The translations under genes and the position numbers were made by a program. The notes under the pieces are model-generated. The model made no database searches. It was not told where the DNA came from and was given only the letters and a program-made list of their open reading frames with translations. Shown here piece after piece: positions 5,738 through 7,085 of a stretch of 7,085 bases of DNA. The stretch is from Litoreibacter sp. GTDB lineage: Bacteria; Pseudomonadota; Alphaproteobacteria; Rhodobacterales; Rhodobacteraceae. Numbering within the stretch: position 1 is the stretch's first letter; the number at the start of each line of letters is the position of its first letter. The stretch lies in assembly GCA_013042765.1 (NCBI GenBank), contig JABDPP010000177.1, positions 1-7,085 on the forward strand, read 5' to 3'.

Positions 5738-7085
5738 TCAGGCGCTTGTAACGGTGCGGTGCCGGGCGCGCTGTTCGGTCGGGGCAGGTGGTTTGCAGGG
5801 TTGGGGCGCGGGGGCAGGGAGGTCGTCGAAGCGGACGCCCTCGCCGCAGAAATAACCCTGCAACAGATCGACCCCCATCGCGGCGAGCACATTGGCTTGC
5901 GTCGCGGTTTCGACCCCTTCGGCGACGATCTCGAGATCGAGCGCGCGGGCCATCTTGATCGCGGCCTCCAGAATGCCGCGTTCGCGGGGGGAGCGGGTGC
6001 CTTGCGTGACAAGGCTCTGGTCGATTTTCAGCGTGTTGAAATCGACCTGTCGCAGGTAACCGAGTGAGGAGAAGCCGGTCCCGAAATCATCCAGCGCGAT
6101 GGAGTGGCCGCGGGCCTTGAGGTCGCGCAGCGCTCGCGCCATGCCTTCGGCATTGGGAACGATCACGCCTTCGGTCAGCTCGATCTCGACCCGCCCCGGC
6201 GCGATGCCGAAGCCCGAGAGGATCTGTGACATCTCCTCGACGAAACTGTCATCGATCACCTGCAGGGGTGAGATATTGACGTTGATGCGCAAGTCCGGGC
6301 GGCCGGTGAGTTTGCGGGCGACCTCGGTGATGACCCAGAGGGCCAGAAGCCGCATCAGGCCCGATTGCTCGGCCACTGGGATGAACACGTTTGGACCAAT
6401 CTCGCCGAGGGTGGCGGAGTGCCAGCGCACCAGCGCCTCGGCCCGCATGACGTGGCCGGAGCGTGCGTCGCGCATCGGCTGAAAGACGACGGAGAACTCG
6501 CGCCCTGCGGTCAGCGCTTCGCGCATGGCGCATTCGATGCGCAGATCCTCGTCGCGGTCCGGTTCGATCCCGGGGCTGTATTTCAGAGGACGCATTCGCG
6601 CTGTTTCCTTGGCTTTATACATCGCGACGTCGGCACGGCGCACAAGTTCTTCGGCAGAGATTCCAGGGCCGTCGGCATGGCTGTAACCCATGGCTACGGC
6701 AAGGTGGAACGGGCGTGTGAGCAGATCAAAAGGGTGGGCGAGGGCGATCTGGACCCGTTCGGCGAAGCGGGTAATGACGTCTTCGGCCTGCGTGCCGGTG
6801 AAAATCGCGGTGAACTCATCGCCGCCGATCCGGGCGAGGAAGGCGCCTTCGGGCAGGCAATTGCGCAGCCGCCCGGCCAGCTTGCGCACGAGAATGTCGC
6901 CCTGGGCGTGGCCCATGGTGTCGTTGACCTGTTTGAACCCGTTGATGTCGAGATAGAGCAAATGCACGGAGTGTGGTTGTTCGGCGAGCAGGTGGTCCAG
7001 CGTTTCGCGGAAGCTCAGTCGGTTGGGCAATCCGGTGAGCGGGTCGGTGCGGGCGGCCTCGTGTGCATTCTGGGCGGCCATGGCC
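5738..7085 (-). CDS. GGDEF-EAL domain protein (diguanylate cyclase/phosphodiesterase), N-terminus outside window
   Basis: Cyclic-di-GMP turnover enzyme with both catalytic domains. The frame is open to the window edge and the ATG at 7081 falls right before the GGDEF domain, so the visible 447 codons are probably the C-terminal part; a sensor or membrane region likely lies beyond. Numbering from that Met, GGDEF starts at TDPLTGLPNR (12-21), with the metal Asp in YLDINGFKQVND (43-54) and an intact GGDEF (86-90). The RxxD inhibitory site expected about five residues upstream is absent (PEGA). The EAL domain begins near 180 and has EAL (215-217), N269, E301, DDFGTGFSSLGYL (331-343), K352, EGVET (388-392) and Q408, so it looks phosphodiesterase-competent. 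The tail after about 421 is Pro/Ala-rich. Whether net activity is synthesis or breakdown cannot be told. It precedes gap by 117 bp; functional linkage is not implied. Confidence 0.93.
   Translation of the reverse strand, partial: AMAAQNAHEAARTDPLTGLPNRLSFRETLDHLLAEQPHSVHLLYLDINGFKQVNDTMGHAQGDILVRKLAGRLRNCLPEGAFLARIGGDEFTAIFTGTQAEDVITRFAERVQIALAHPFDLLTRPFHLAVAMGYSHADGPGISAEELVRRADVAMYKAKETARMRPLKYSPGIEPDRDEDLRIECAMREALTAGREFSVVFQPMRDARSGHVMRAEALVRWHSATLGEIGPNVFIPVAEQSGLMRLLALWVITEVARKLTGRPDLRINVNISPLQVIDDSFVEEMSQILSGFGIAPGRVEIELTEGVIVPNAEGMARALRDLKARGHSIALDDFGTGFSSLGYLRQVDFNTLKIDQSLVTQGTRSPRERGILEAAIKMARALDLEIVAEGVETATQANVLAAMGVDLLQGYFCGEGVRFDDLPAPAPQPCKPPAPTEQRARHRTVTSA

Overview
The window is a high-GC chromosomal stretch in which every real gene lies on the minus strand. 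Gene content and protein style point to an alphaproteobacterium, most likely a marine Rhodobacterales/Roseobacter-type bacterium. The main clues are a PDH E1-beta carrying its own lipoyl domain, a short FtsB-like protein just upstream of pdhA, and a compact class I fructose-bisphosphate aldolase. I cannot assign a species from the sequence alone.

In transcription order (right to left) the layout is: a 5'-truncated GGDEF-EAL cyclic-di-GMP enzyme (7085-5738); gap, GAPDH (5620-4619); pgk, phosphoglycerate kinase (4494-3313); a class I FBP aldolase (3235-2342); an FtsB/DivIC-type septum protein (2215-1913); pdhA, PDH E1 alpha (1773-778); and the first 254 codons of pdhB, PDH E1 beta (762 to the window edge). 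No stretch longer than 300 bases lacks a gene. I saw no tRNA, rRNA, mobile element, CRISPR array or origin.

The metabolic genes form two blocks. gap-pgk-aldolase is the reversible lower-glycolysis/gluconeogenesis segment between FBP and 1,3-/3-phosphoglycerate. pdhA-pdhB converts pyruvate to acetyl-CoA. The division gene sits between them.

The most interesting signal is regulatory. A perfect 16-bp palindrome lies just upstream of gap, and a perfect 14-bp palindrome of the same LacI-operator style (central CG) lies just downstream of a candidate pdhA -10. A degenerate copy follows the pgk stop codon. Together they suggest that one LacI-family central-carbon regulator reads both blocks. The aldolase-ftsB spacer also holds three mutually complementary arms that could form two alternative hairpins. 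Otherwise the region is ordinary housekeeping DNA, and I see no new multigene system.
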